From Chaetoderma sp. LZ-2023a (taxonomy: Eukaryota; Mollusca; Caudofoveata; Chaetodermatida; Chaetodermatidae), in NCBI GenBank assembly GCA_034401795.1, contig CM067374.1, positions 94,580,398-94,644,397 on the forward strand: a stretch of DNA of 64,000 nt, given 5' to 3'. A program made the translations under genes and the position numbers. This document shows, piece after piece, positions 1-9,964 of this stretch. The stretch's first letter is position 1; each line of letters begins with the position of its first letter. The notes beneath the pieces are model-generated. The model saw only the letters and a list, made by a program, of their open reading frames with translations, ran no database searches and was not told where the DNA came from.

Positions 1-334
1 TCTATACCACTCAATTATATGACTTCATACTCAATTTATACGTCACATATAGACTGACGTCACAATACATAGTGATGCATCTAGCTCCGTCATGAACATT
101 TAAAAGTCCGTCAGGTGTACAAATTGTTTGTCTCTGATGGATTTACTATTTAATAAACATTCTGTTGAATATTTTGAAACTAATTTAACCAGGCGCTGTT
201 GTTGTATTAGTTACCAGGAATTTGGGATTCTGGGAATTCAGGATTCAACGTATGTAAATTGATTCCAACACAGGCAAATGTGGGCAGAGTTTAGCTAGAA
301 ATGGGAGGGGCATGGCAAGAAATGGACCCCTCTA
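1..334 (+). mobile_element. Family A fold-back MITE, right core arm deleted
   Basis: Oriented with the CRE-rich end first: a TGACGTCA near 53, then the TTTAATAAACATTCT stretch, then the left palindrome arm at about 165. The right arm is missing and the sequence jumps to the outer segment with CCAACACAGG and GGAGGGGCATGG, ending near GGACCCCTCTAT. Its first few bases may lie outside the window. Paralogous copies are at 32,733 and 56,303. Confidence 0.75.
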
Positions 335-404
335 TAAGTTGTTGCTGCCGACCATCAAAATAAAATGCATAGCAAATGATCAGTAAATATATGACATTCC
401 CTTC

Positions 405-640
405 AAACCTGATATTTGTTCAAGAAAATTTAAATTTTCTCATAGAAAATGTTCATTTGCAGACCAAGAGAAGACCATTTTTGAAAATGCACCACTGGAA
501 TGACTGACCCGGTTATCGAGTAGTATTTTCTTGGTCAACAAATGAACATTTCTCAAGACCACTGCAGAAGCTATCTTTGGTTGATATGAGTGTTAAAGCA
601 TTAACGCGGTATTCACGCACATTTGTGACTCAATCCATTC
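405..640. mobile_element. Family B fold-back element, unit 1 copy
   Basis: Contains the family B signature: CATTTGCAGACCAAGAGAAG, then TTTTTGAAAATGCACCACTGG, AATGACTG, a CGGTTATCGAG centre and a degraded second arm with CATTTCTCAAGACC. It is recognised by comparison with the nearly complete palindrome at 47,345-47,570. Copies in the other units are at 33,130 and 56,815. Confidence 0.6.
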
Positions 641-1165
641 CTTGACTGACGACGTCACACTTTTGAAGCCTGTTAGCCGGTGGTTAGATTCGAACTCGAG
701 GAACAAGAAATGCACCTTCAACTGTTCACAAGAATATATCTATTTTGCTCTATAATAGAATCTATTGGAAATTTCCGACAATTAATAGTTGAAGATTACG
801 AAGGAGCTTAAAGCAAAAGTAAGCCCTCTCCCCTCCCAAACCACCCACCCCCACCATCGATCTCAAACTAATCACATACCTAGCTTAGTTGGCAGCGGTA
901 GTCTGGTAGAAATTGCCGCGATAATTCGTTGCTTTTCCATGAATACTTTGCCAGCCGTTAAATGTCTAGAAAGCTGAATTTAATCATTGCTAATGGATAT
1001 AAGTGGCTGCGTTATCCAAAATGTCGATTCCGAGAATTACCAGAACAAATTCTTTCCAAAAGCAGTGCCGGGATTTCATTAACACACGCCATCCTGAATT
1101 CCAACCAAACAAATGCGTACCCTGGCGCTTACTATAGACTAAATAAAGTCTGGAGAGTCTTAAAT
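640..1165. other. Unit backbone, no gene seen
   Basis: Present in all three units (33,373-33,890; 57,065-57,555) with substitutions and small indels in every frame, so the small ORFs here are not under visible coding constraint. A tRNA A-box-like TAGCTTAGTTGG occurs near 883 and a B-box-like TTCGAATC lies on the minus strand near 690, but they do not form a tRNA or SINE. Confidence 0.6.
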
Positions 1166-1174
1166 GCATTATTT

Positions 1175-1385
1175 TCCGTCAAATTGTACGAATTGTTGTC
1201 TTTACTATTTAATAAACATGATGTTGAATAATTTAAAACTAGTTTGACTGGACGCTGTTGGTGCCATAGGCAGCAACAACACCCTATCAAAATAGTTTCA
1301 CACCTTTCAACCGCTTGCCTGTATAGATTTCTGGAAATTGAGATTCAGTGAGTGCGTGGATCCCTTAATTCCAACATGGGCAAAG
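1175..1385 (+). mobile_element. Family A MITE, partial
   Basis: Starts inside the CRE-side arm (CCGTCAAATTGTACGAATTG), carries both palindrome arms around 1,240-1,305 and the beginning of the GC-box side (GAAATTGAGATTCAG). It then runs into unrelated sequence. Units 2 and 3 retain a complete version at 33,936 and 57,601, so this copy was truncated by a deletion at its left. Confidence 0.65.
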
Positions 1386-1585
1386 CCATTTTCCCGCCGG
1401 CAGAGGGTTAATCCTCTGCGACGTGGTAATTCCTGCTAGACGTAATTAGTATGGTCTGATGGTGTCACGAGAATGGGAAAAGTGTACATGCAGCGTAGCT
1501 AGAGGGGATCGGGGGGGGGGGGGCTGCATATAAATATAAAACTTGATTCATCCATTATCTTTTATTTTATCTCTACCATGTACTA

Positions 1586-1990
1586 GGCGATTTAAAATCA
1601 TTAACCTAAAAAACATGAAAATATGTCAAAAAACGTGAACAGTGTTTATGCTGATTGCATGCGTGTAAGGCAGACACATCATCAGTAACTTTTTCATTGA
1701 GATTCGATGGGCCATTGTTGAGAAAGAAAGATTTGAGAAAACTGTAACAAAATTTACCAATACGGATGGCGACACCGATGGCGACGACGACGACAACGAC
1801 GACGACGACAGCGGCAGCGAAACAGAAATAGCGATCCACATGTCTCGCTTTCTGCTACGCAGACGAGATTAAATCAATGCTATTGACCAACAACAAATGA
1901 TGAAACCATAAACGCACAGTTATGTCATAATAAAAGCAAAATATTAGACTACATAGATCCATTACACATGAATGACGTCAGACTTTACAG
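1586..1990. repeat. GAC-rich triplet microsatellite and flanks
   Basis: A (GAC)n/(GAT)n-like triplet run lies at about 1,765-1,825. The same position in unit 2 (35,005-35,075) and unit 3 (58,680-58,757) holds a differently interrupted triplet run. Alanine- or valine-rich reading frames across it are translations of the microsatellite, not genes. Just upstream at 1,511-1,524 is a G homopolymer. Confidence 0.8.
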
Positions 1991-2007
1991 GCATACTGGC
2001 AGCCAAT

Positions 2008-2335
2008 AGATAGATCCGTTCTCATGCTCATATGACCTCATAATCAATTGCGCTACATATAGGCTGACGGCGCTATCAAAATGAGTAATGAATGATATAG
2101 GTCCGTCATGGATAGTCCGTCAAGTGTAAGAATTGTATGTCTTTACTACTTAATAAACATTCTATTGAATATTTTGAAACTAATTTGACTTTGTTATGTT
2201 GCTGCCATAGGCAACAACAACACCAAGTCAAATTAGTTTCCAAATATTCAACAGGTTACCTTGAAATTAGGATTCAGTCATTTCAGGATTGAAGGTATAT
2301 GAATCGACCCGGACACGAGCAAAGCATGGTATAAG
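2008..2335 (+). mobile_element. Family A MITE
   Basis: CRE-side arm with a mutated TGACCTCA, then TTTACTACTTAATAAACATTC and both palindrome arms (about 2,165-2,265). The GC-box side is eroded. Paralogues at 35,198 (core partly deleted) and 58,938. Confidence 0.7.
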
Positions 2336-2394
2336 GTACTACATTAACATTTAGCAGTGAGGTGAAACTATGTTATATAAATTTGTAAGTTTTT

Positions 2395-2672
2395 GTCCAT
2401 CCATCCTTCCATCAATCCATTCACCCATCCACCCACACACCCACCCACTCAACCAACCAACCAACCACCCATCCATCCATCCATCCATCCATCCATCCAT
2501 CCATCCATCAGTCCATCCATCTATCCATCCATCCACCCACCCACCCACCCACCCAGCCGCCCGCCCGCCCGCCCGCCCGCCCATCCATCCATCCATCCAT
2601 CCATCCATCCATCCATCCATCCATCCACCCACCCACCCACCCACCCACCAACCCACCCAACCAACCGCCAGC
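2395..2672. repeat. CATC/CACC tetranucleotide microsatellite
   Basis: About 280 bp of (CCAT)n with interspersed CCAC and CCGC units. Open frames on both strands (HPSIHPSI-like, WMDGWMDG-like) are repeat translations. The paralogous site in unit 2 (35,667-35,873) has the same motif with a different internal pattern. In unit 3 it is replaced by ACGC, AC and CCAA repeats. Confidence 0.95.
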
Positions 2673-2689
2673 ATCATAATCATTGTTAC

Positions 2690-3459
2690 TGTTCTGTACT
2701 TTACTTAATGATATTAACAATTTTCCGTGAAACAACTCGAAGAACTTGTAATAATTTAGCCGAGTATAAAAATATTTAGGTAAGAGAGTTTTCTCCTGTC
2801 TATTTGGAAGTTGTCACATTTGAGTATGGAGAGGTATTCGTCATGAATACCATTGTGTGTTCACAGGCTAGATCATGGATTCTAGTTCCTCTCCAAGTAC
2901 TGTTCCAATACCAGGGAAGCAATGCAACATAGGGTAAAATGGGGCATAATAATTGCATTATTTAACCTATAGTGTCCCACATTGTTACCATAGAATAATA
3001 CTTGTTTGCGTATGTGAACACGATTTAGGATAATGTATTGATTTTCACGTTCCTTGAGCTAATGGCGTTTGAGTGAATATCATCACATAACTATCAATCT
3101 GAAGAAAAAATGCGTGAAATTATAGATATTTATTTCAGGTAAACATGAACAAATCAATAAATTCCATTATTTCCAATCTATTATACAAACACATCAAATG
3201 GTTAAACACCACATAACATAGGCCATTATGTGGCAATGGCAATCAGAAAACACCTGTAAGCAAACCATCATTATTCTAACATGCAGTTCGGAGCGATCGA
3301 AATGATCTTCAAATAACTTGATAGTCCATATCTGATTTACGTGAAGAAATGAAAGAAACTATGTATTAAACTGATAGATAAATACAATTAAACCTGCTTG
3401 TAGCGGACCCTGTGTGGAGCATAAATGTAGTGATTAAATACAGGTGGTTGCTGAGTATA
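2690..3459. other. Unit backbone shared with unit 3, no gene seen
   Basis: Collinear with 59,838-60,619; absent from unit 2. Stop codons and indels between copies fall in all frames. Nothing recognisable as a gene or RNA. Confidence 0.6.
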
Positions 3460-3461
3460 AT

Positions 3462-3858
3462 TCACCTTTCCAGAGTACCCACCCATCATATGACGTCATA
3501 ATGAACTGCGTGGTGTGTACAATGACATCATAATGAATGACGCCATGAATGACGTCGATAAGTACGTCACGAACGCATATTTGATGACGGTCTATGGGCT
3601 GTTGTACGAATTGTTTGCGTTTACTATTTAATAAATATTCTGTTGAATATTTTGAAACTAATTTAACTGGGCGCTGTTGCTGCCTATGGCAGCAACAGCA
3701 CCCAGTCTAATTAGTTACAAAATATTCAACAGCTTCCCTGTATAGTTTTCAGGAAATTGATAGTTAGGGCATTCGGGGATCGATCAATCCAAACACGGCG
3801 AGGTGTGGGTGGAGCTTAGCTAGTGATGGGCGGGGCATAGCTAAAAATGGAAAGGTCC
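3462..3858 (+). mobile_element. Family A MITE, complete young copy with AT target duplication
   Basis: A 397-bp element flanked by AT (3,460-3,461 and 3,859-3,860). The left end is TCACCTTTCCAG; the right end reads inward as GGACCTTTCCA. The CRE arm has TGACGTCA at 3,491 plus several GTCA half-sites. The palindrome arms lie at about 3,641-3,685 and 3,688-3,732, and the GC box GGGCGGGGC near 3,830. Unit 3 has the empty site: deleting the element and one AT gives a gap-free match to 60,600-60,640. It closely resembles the copy at 15,360-15,753, suggesting recent spread. Confidence 0.9.
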
Positions 3859-3860
3859 AT

Positions 3861-4670
3861 TCATTTGCTATGGTGAGAAATCTATGGGGATCAAATGGTA
3901 GAGTGGCCTTAAGACCAGGCCATGTGCATTTTAAACATCTTAAGGAATTAGCAACCTTTACCTCATAAACAAATATCCCTATTGATTAATTCTTATCAAG
4001 GTCTATAAAAGAAAACCTGCTTATGTTTGCTCTAGATAAAGTATTGTCATATCCGGTGGAAGATTGGATTTTATTTAGAGAATGATATTTATGAAAGCTG
4101 AATGATGCATAAAACTAATGTACACAAAACAGGTTCTTTATATAGCTTTATTTAACTCTTTAAATCTCACAAGCCAGGAGCGATAAATTATTTATGTAAG
4201 GAATATTCGGTTGAATGTTTCGAAACTAATTTGACTGGGAGCTGATGCTGCCTATGGCAGCAACAGCTTCTAGTCAACTTGGTTTCGAAATATCCAGAAG
4301 TATATTTGTATAGCTGTCTTGAATTTCTACTTTCATAAACGTTTAACCATTATTATGTAGTACAATCAACTTCATTTATTGATCTCTCACATCCTATGGC
4401 TTAGATTAACATTAACACATTGGAAATTTCCAAAAAATACTTACATATAAATATCTTACCATTGGTACTGAATGCCATTCCCCATCATCCAAACTATAGC
4501 CTTTCACAATAGCCCTGGACATGTCCGTAACGAGGATTTTCTCAACACGACATTCAAACACGAAATTATGTTACATACGCTACTCGTACAACAAATAATC
4601 GCCTGTTTTTCGAAGTATATTAAGACCATTTGGAAATTAATTTAGACATACCGATGCTTTGTTTAATGAA
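3861..4670. other. Unit backbone with a family A core remnant at 4,195-4,335
   Basis: 3,861-4,330 matches 60,622-61,003 in unit 3. A solitary family A palindrome (arms about 4,210-4,250 and 4,255-4,295) is followed by a fragment of the GC-box side. 4,340-4,670 holds nothing recognised. Confidence 0.6.
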
Positions 4671-4991
4671 CCCTTCGATTTTAGCTATGCCCCGCCCATC
4701 TCTAGCTAATCTCCACTTGCACCTCGCTTATGTTGGGATCGATCCCTGAACTCTCGGAATCTCAATTTTCAGAAAACTATACATATTAGCTGTTGAATAT
4801 TTTGAAACTTATTTAACTGGATGCTGTTGTTATTAAATATCAAAGACATACGATTCGTACAATGTGTCGGACTATTAAGCGTTTAAGATGGACTAAATTG
4901 AGTGATTCATGATATAATGATTATGACGTCATCCTACACGTCATGTAGTTGATTATGACGTCATGTGATGGATGGATAAACTGAAAAGGTC
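4670..4991 (-). mobile_element. Family A MITE, right core arm deleted
   Basis: Reverse orientation: GC-box side first (TAGCTATGCCCCGCCCATC), left palindrome arm near 4,790, then a direct jump to ATTAAATATCAAAGACATAC and two TGACGTCA sites near 4,928 and 4,957. It ends in GATAAACTGAAAAGGTC. The segment ACATACGATTCGTACA followed by TGTGTCGGACTATTAAGCG aligns with the 35-bp satellite monomer. Confidence 0.8.
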
Positions 4992-4994
4992 AGT

Positions 4995-6390
4995 TGGCGT
5001 TGTGATCGCATAAATTGACTATCAGTCAAAGAGGGTCTAAGAAAATGTACAGACCTGTAAAATATAAATTTGTTTTGGATGGTGCGCGCTACTCTCTAAA
5101 GTGTGTGCGTTAGATATCGCATTTATAAATGATTAATGTTAGAAAATTGTGAAGAATAGAAACTATTTTAGTTCAGTTGAAATGATCGCCCTTTCTGAAA
5201 CATTTTCATGTGCCACCTTTTGTCTAAAATAGTCAATTAATCACAGTACTAAATCAGAGAACAGAATCACAGCTACAACATTTCATGCAATGTGACTACG
5301 TAGCTTCTATATTGATTTATTAACCTTCACGTAACTATATGTATGTCTTCCAGCACCATATAATAGAGCCAATTCAACTCCTCAATGCTTTAATATCTTG
5401 GATATGCCTCAACCTGGTAGATTTATCAATCGCCTTTTGCTTTGACATAGTTGAGCAATTAAATTAAATTGTTTAGAATGGCCAAATATCACGACCTTGG
5501 TATTCAATGCTTTAAAACAAAAAAAGGCAAGGGGTGGGGGGGGGGTGGGGGGGGGGCGGGGGGGGGGGGTTGTTGCAGTTGCATAACTGTTTTCTACAAA
5601 TTGATTTTGATTTTGATTTTCAACAGATAATTACTTGCAAATTAAAACACCAGTAAGCTTTTGGAATGAGACACGAGAGAGCGACACGCCAGAAAATGCA
5701 GTTTTTAATTTTTACCATCACTCATTGATGTAAAAACGACTGATTTTTAAACATACGGTTAAAACACAAATTCAGAATTTTTAAGAGACTTGGTTTGCAA
5801 ATTGTGTTGGAAATTTGTTTTGCAATTCTTTTAAATATAGGTTTAAGGTCTATGCATCATTGTTGGACCTTATAATCGTCTATTAAGCCATGAGATGCTA
5901 CTTGATCAAATACAGATGGGGGAATAAATACAGCTTTCCTAACATTATACTGTTTCTATAAATGTCTGATTTAGCAATGCTCACTGAATGTTAGCACAAC
6001 TTGACTTGGAGAGGTATTTGTAACATTTCTGTATGATAGAATTTAAAATAAGCAACGCCACCACGACACATATTCGATAAGAAATCTTAATATTAGAAAT
6101 AGTTTTTATGATGAAACCGGCGAAATTCAACAATTTAATATGCCACCATTCAAATGAGTCAATGTTTCCAATCTTTTCATGAGATTTGAAACATATCATT
6201 CTTCAATTTTACTAACAACGTATACCACTATAGAAGATCTATCATTCGTGTATACATTCATGTTGGTGGAGGGAAAAGGCAAGAGAATAATACATAACCT
6301 AAATGGAATGATGGATTTGTGTCAATATGTTTATCCACAGTTGAAGTAAGATGACTAGTACAGATACGCTACTTCCTTAAACAAGCGTAT
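4995..6390. other. Unit backbone with poly-G tract, no gene seen
   Basis: 5,384-5,650 is shared with 63,780-64,000 and 5,906-6,380 with 36,580-36,900. At 5,530-5,571 lies an interrupted G-rich tract (runs of 8-11 G) which unit 3 lacks at the matching position near 63,905. No ORF here is conserved between units. Confidence 0.6.
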
Positions 6391-6392
6391 AT

Positions 6393-6750
6393 AACATACT
6401 CTCTGTCAATTACGTCACATGTAGGCTGACGCCACAATCATAAATGACAGCGAATACTCCGTCATGATGCTCAAGTGTACGAATTGGATATCTTGGTGGA
6501 TAAACTATTTAATAAACATTCTGTTCAATATTTTTGAAACTAATTTTACTGGGCGCTGTTGCTGCCATATGCAACAAGAGCACTCAGACAAATTTGTTTC
6601 AAAATATTCAACATCTTACCTGTATAGTTACCTTGAAATTAGGATTATGAGAATTTAGGTTTCAATGTATGCAAATCTACCTCAACAAGCACAAAGCGTT
6701 GGTGGAGCTTAGCTAGAAATGGGCGGGGCATAGCTAGAAATGGCCCACTT
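6393..6750 (+). mobile_element. Family A MITE
   Basis: CRE side (degraded), both core arms near 6,520-6,615, then the GC-box side with paired TAGCTAGAAATGG repeats flanking GGGCGGGGC. The unit 2 paralogue (36,926-37,300) preserves the left end that is lost here. Confidence 0.75.
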
Positions 6751-6754
6751 TATT

Positions 6755-7498
6755 GCATTATTATTATTATTAGGCATGACTGTTTCGAACATGCTTCTGC
6801 TTGCTGCTATGCTATTCTATCCTTAACGCCCTAAGTTTCGTGGCAGGTGTGCAGACCAAATATGGATGTGGACCTCCTATTTGAAGGATCTATATATATT
6901 CAGGCGATTTTTGCGCAATACACCTTTCCCCACATTGACGTCATTACGCGTGGATTTCCCTAAATCAACGCTCGGAGCAAAACGGCTGGCTGGTATAGCA
7001 GCCAACAATCAGCTGACCCGCATTGCATTACTAATGCACTAAAATATACCGCAATTTAAACCGTTCCTATAAAATTAAATTATTATATTATTTAAATCAT
7101 ATATAATTGGAAAGCGCATTCAATTGCCGAAACATTAATGCATTATTTTTTATATTTTTGTAAAGTTATTGGCGTATATAAAATACACCATTCATTAAAT
7201 CAAATGGACAATAGGGGATATTTTAAAATTGCAATCAACTGTATTAAATTTTACAAAACTATAAAAACAAATACAGAAATGTATAGAAAATTGGCTTAGC
7301 TTTCCAATGATGTATGACTTCAATAATATTATGAGCACAGTTTTTCATATACACTGGTTAAAGTGCACTGTATCTGATTCCCATAGTAAAGTAATGCTGT
7401 TTCCTCATCGGCTATCACGTTACCAGCCAGAAGCTGTCAGCACAATGTATTCTGGGAAGGTATTTTCCCAAACTACGCTAATGTGGGAAAGGTCTATT
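6755..7498. other. Unit 1 backbone, no gene seen
   Basis: 6,755-6,905 is shared with 37,303-37,420. 6,905-7,498 has no match in unit 2 or 3 and contains nothing recognised; it is A+T-rich. Confidence 0.5.
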
Positions 7499-8068
7499 AG
7501 GTATCAATGAAATAAACATGTTTCCATGACCATTTCCCCAAAATGCCATAGTGAAAGTAAAAGAATGCATAACAAAATGACAGGACACATAGTTATATGC
7601 TTGTGACGAGTATTGCACGTTTTATATATGGCCTTGTAATACAGAGCTGATTCAATAACTCACCTGACAGCAGAATATGCGAGCTACCTGTATAGGAAAT
7701 GTGCTGTATATGCAGGCAGGCATCTGTTTATAAGATGAAAGTATGTTTCTAAATGAATTCTGTGGTAATAGTTCCCTCTATGTAGGTATCAATGAAATGA
7801 GCAAGTTCACATGACCATTTGCGCAAATGACATAGTGAAAGCAAAGGAACATATACAAAAATGATAGGACACATAATTCTATGCATGTTGCTGAATATTG
7901 TGCATTTCATGTATGGCATTGCAATACAGTGCTGATTTTTAGACCGCAGAATATGCGAGTTATCTCTATCTATGAAATGTGTTGTATATGTGGGCAAGTA
8001 TCTGTTTATAAGATGAAAGTCTATTTTAAAATTAATTCTGTGGTAATAGTTCACCCTAATCCGAGACT
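7499..8068. repeat. Two-copy tandem duplication, 285-bp period
   Basis: AGGTATCAATGAAAT starts at 7,499 and again at 7,784, and the intervening sequence repeats with divergence (AATATGCGAGCTACCTGTAT vs AATATGCGAGTTATCTCTAT). Unit 2 carries only one copy (37,616-37,890). The minus-strand ORF of the second copy differs from its unit 2 counterpart almost only by amino-acid-changing substitutions, so it is not conserved as protein. Confidence 0.8.
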
Positions 8069-8079
8069 GACGCACGAGG

Positions 8080-8475
8080 TGGCATTATAGCAAATGGACT
8101 CACGTTTGAGAGCTGCGTTATGTTGCTTGAATCAAAGTTCTCTGTCTGTCTTTGAGTGATAGAGTGTATCTTCTTATTGTGTGTAAGATTCTGCCTGACA
8201 CTGGTAGTTGGTTTCCGGCTATGAATGTGTCTTTGAAGTGTTCATGTATGATCAGCGGGGCTGTAGTCTCGCTTGAAATGCTCCAACGCATTTGTCTATT
8301 GATTGTTCTTCTAGTATTCTTTTGCTAACCTTTCATTTTACTTTGAAGATATCTGCTTAGCACTCCATTATGTCGTCTAAGTCTTCATCTTTTGTAAGTA
8401 TCCTTTGTCTATTTCGCTCCTCTACTTGCTGTGTCTTTTCCTCATGCTGCCATTTCTTCCATCCCGCATTGCATC
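8080..8475 (-). pseudogene. Decayed ORF fragment, unrecognised (unit 1 copy)
   Basis: Minus-strand reading gives a stretch ending HFKDTFIAGNQLP, then SGRILHTIRRYTLSLKDRQ, then a stop, with several stops upstream. Unit 2 has a longer open version (37,889-38,281). The composition looks like real protein rather than chance, so it may be a remnant of a mobile-element ORF, but I cannot name the family. Confidence 0.25.
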
Positions 8476-8772
8476 TTTACATCTTGGTGTTTGATGGTCT
8501 TACAATTAATTAAGGTTTGCTTTCAGTGGTTCACTATATACTTCTCGCACATATTCTTTGACGGTATACTTTTTCTTTCAATTCAATTCGCGCTTCTTAT
8601 CAATTTGTTAATTTATTTCCAATTTCCTTTGATTGCTTTTGTGGCGTGTCAGTTTCCCTTCTCTTAGTTTTTCATTTTCGTGTGGTTTCTAGATCTTTTC
8701 GTAATAGATCTTACATTCGTTGTTTTATGTTGTGTAACTTGGTCTGTTTTATTCCCGTTTTCCTGGTATTAT

Positions 8773-9171
8773 GGATGTTTCTGATCTGACGTCATGATTA
8801 ATTACGGCAATTGTTAGCTGATGCCACGATCCAAATCACGTACCTCCGTCACGTAATTCAAAATATCCGTCACCAAGATGCGTGAATTGGAGGCATATGT
8901 ATTTAGCGAAGATACAATTTAATAAACATTCTGATGAATATTTTGAAACTAATTTAACTGGGAGCTGTTGCTGTTGTGGCTATTCAAAAGCTTACCTGTC
9001 TAGATACCTTGAAATCGAGATTCTGAGAATTCAGAACTCCGCCCACCTTATAAGCGTACTGCACTCGATTAAAAAATATATGGTATATTTAGTAATCGAT
9101 TGGAGTACGCGTATAAAGTGGGTGGAGCTTAAATAGAATTGGGCGTGGCATAGCTAGAAATGGACCCGTAT
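8773..9171 (+). mobile_element. Family A MITE with extra internal inverted repeat
   Basis: Begins after AT at 8,771 with GGATGTTTCTG and carries TGACGTCA near 8,798. One core arm is present and the other is largely deleted (8,935-8,990). The GC-box side is interrupted by an inverted repeat at 9,035-9,129. Ends at TGGACCCGTAT followed by AT. Absent from unit 2, where 8,690-9,960 is missing. Confidence 0.75.
9035..9129. repeat. Inverted repeat, about 35-bp arms
   Basis: The left arm CTCCGCCCACCTTATAAGCG continues to CACTCGATT at 9,070. It pairs with AATCGATTGGAGTACGCG and TATAAAGTGGGTGGAG at 9,094-9,128 around a roughly 23-bp A+T loop. The outer part duplicates the family A sequence GTGGGTGGAGCTTA in inverted form, so this is a secondary palindrome inside a MITE. 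Confidence 0.8.
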
Positions 9172-9346
9172 ATTCACGTTTAGTTTACTCACCACTGACC
9201 AATCTGTATTACATTGAATACTCACGCATCTTTGATCCGGACCTATCAATAACGGACACTGTCTGGATCATTGGCAAGATAATACAACTCATTTGATAAG
9301 GTAATTAGTCTTAGGGGAAAATAGGATTGCTAAGTCGTGGCGTAAT

Positions 9347-9702
9347 GCATAAATCCAATCAGTCACTCAAGTATTGACGTCATAATCAATTACGTCACCA
9401 TATAGGTTGACGTCGCAATCATAATTGACAGACAATTCTGAGTCATGAAGCTGGAGAGGTCCGTCAAGTGTATGAATTGTAAGTCTGTGATGGAATTACT
9501 ATTTAATAAAGATTATGTTGAATATTTTGAAATTAATTTGACTGCCTGCAGAGGTAGCAATAACGCCCAGTCAAATTAATTTTAAAATATACAAAAGCCT
9601 ACCTGTATAGTTACTTTGAAAATAGGATTCTGGGAATTCAGTATTCAAAGTATAAAAATCAATCCCACATGGGCGGGGTTTAGCTAGAGTTGGGTCCGGC
9701 TG
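9347..9702 (+). mobile_element. Family A MITE
   Basis: Follows AT at 9,345. CRE arm with TGACGTCA near 9,375. GAGGTCCGTCAAGTGTATG near 9,455 is the reverse complement of the satellite monomer core. Core arms about 9,518-9,545 and 9,565-9,595. The GC-box side is shortened. Confidence 0.75.
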
Positions 9703-9719
9703 TTTGTTAATCATGTAAC

Positions 9720-9963
9720 CCTCGAAATGCCAGTGTCTCAATTCCACAACACCTATACAGGACAGCTGTTGAATATTTTGAAACCAATTGGACTGAAATG
9801 CATCCAGGTGTCTCATAAGTTGCAAAGTGTTGTGATTTACTTGAATATAACTGTTCACAAATATGTGTGAGAATGGGCATAGGCAGCACCAGCTCCACAT
9901 TAAATTGGTTTCAAAATAGTCAACTGTTTACCTGCATAGTTACCATGAAATTTGAATTCTGGG
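9720..9963. mobile_element. Family A tail-to-tail fold-back (both flanks GC-box side)
   Basis: The left part reads as the reverse-oriented GC-box side (CACCTATACAGG, then ACAGCTGTTGAATATTTTG). The right part reads as the forward GC-box side (CAACTGTTTACCTGCATAG, then TTCTGGGAATT), with about 60 bp of other sequence in the loop. Both outer arms are therefore the same half of the element. Confidence 0.65.
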
Positions 9964-9964
9964 A

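Noticed and set aside
883-894. tRNA-like A box (TAGCTTAGTTGG) and a B-box-like TTCGAATC on the other strand near 690
   Set aside because: They lie on opposite strands at the wrong spacing, no cloverleaf can be drawn, and no A-rich tail or SINE boundaries are visible.
2351-2779. Overlapping ORFs of 110-128 codons on both strands
   Set aside because: They are translations of the CATC/CACC microsatellite; repeat-encoded proline/histidine or tryptophan/glycine strings on both strands are not genes.
3462-3858. TTAA or TA as the family A target duplication
   Set aside because: TTAA would require extra indels at both empty sites, and TA does not occur at the required places; AT fits both without gaps.
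7749-8075. 108-codon minus-strand ORF, partly conserved at 37,540-37,830
   Set aside because: The differences between units are almost all amino-acid changing, so conservation simply reflects recent duplication.
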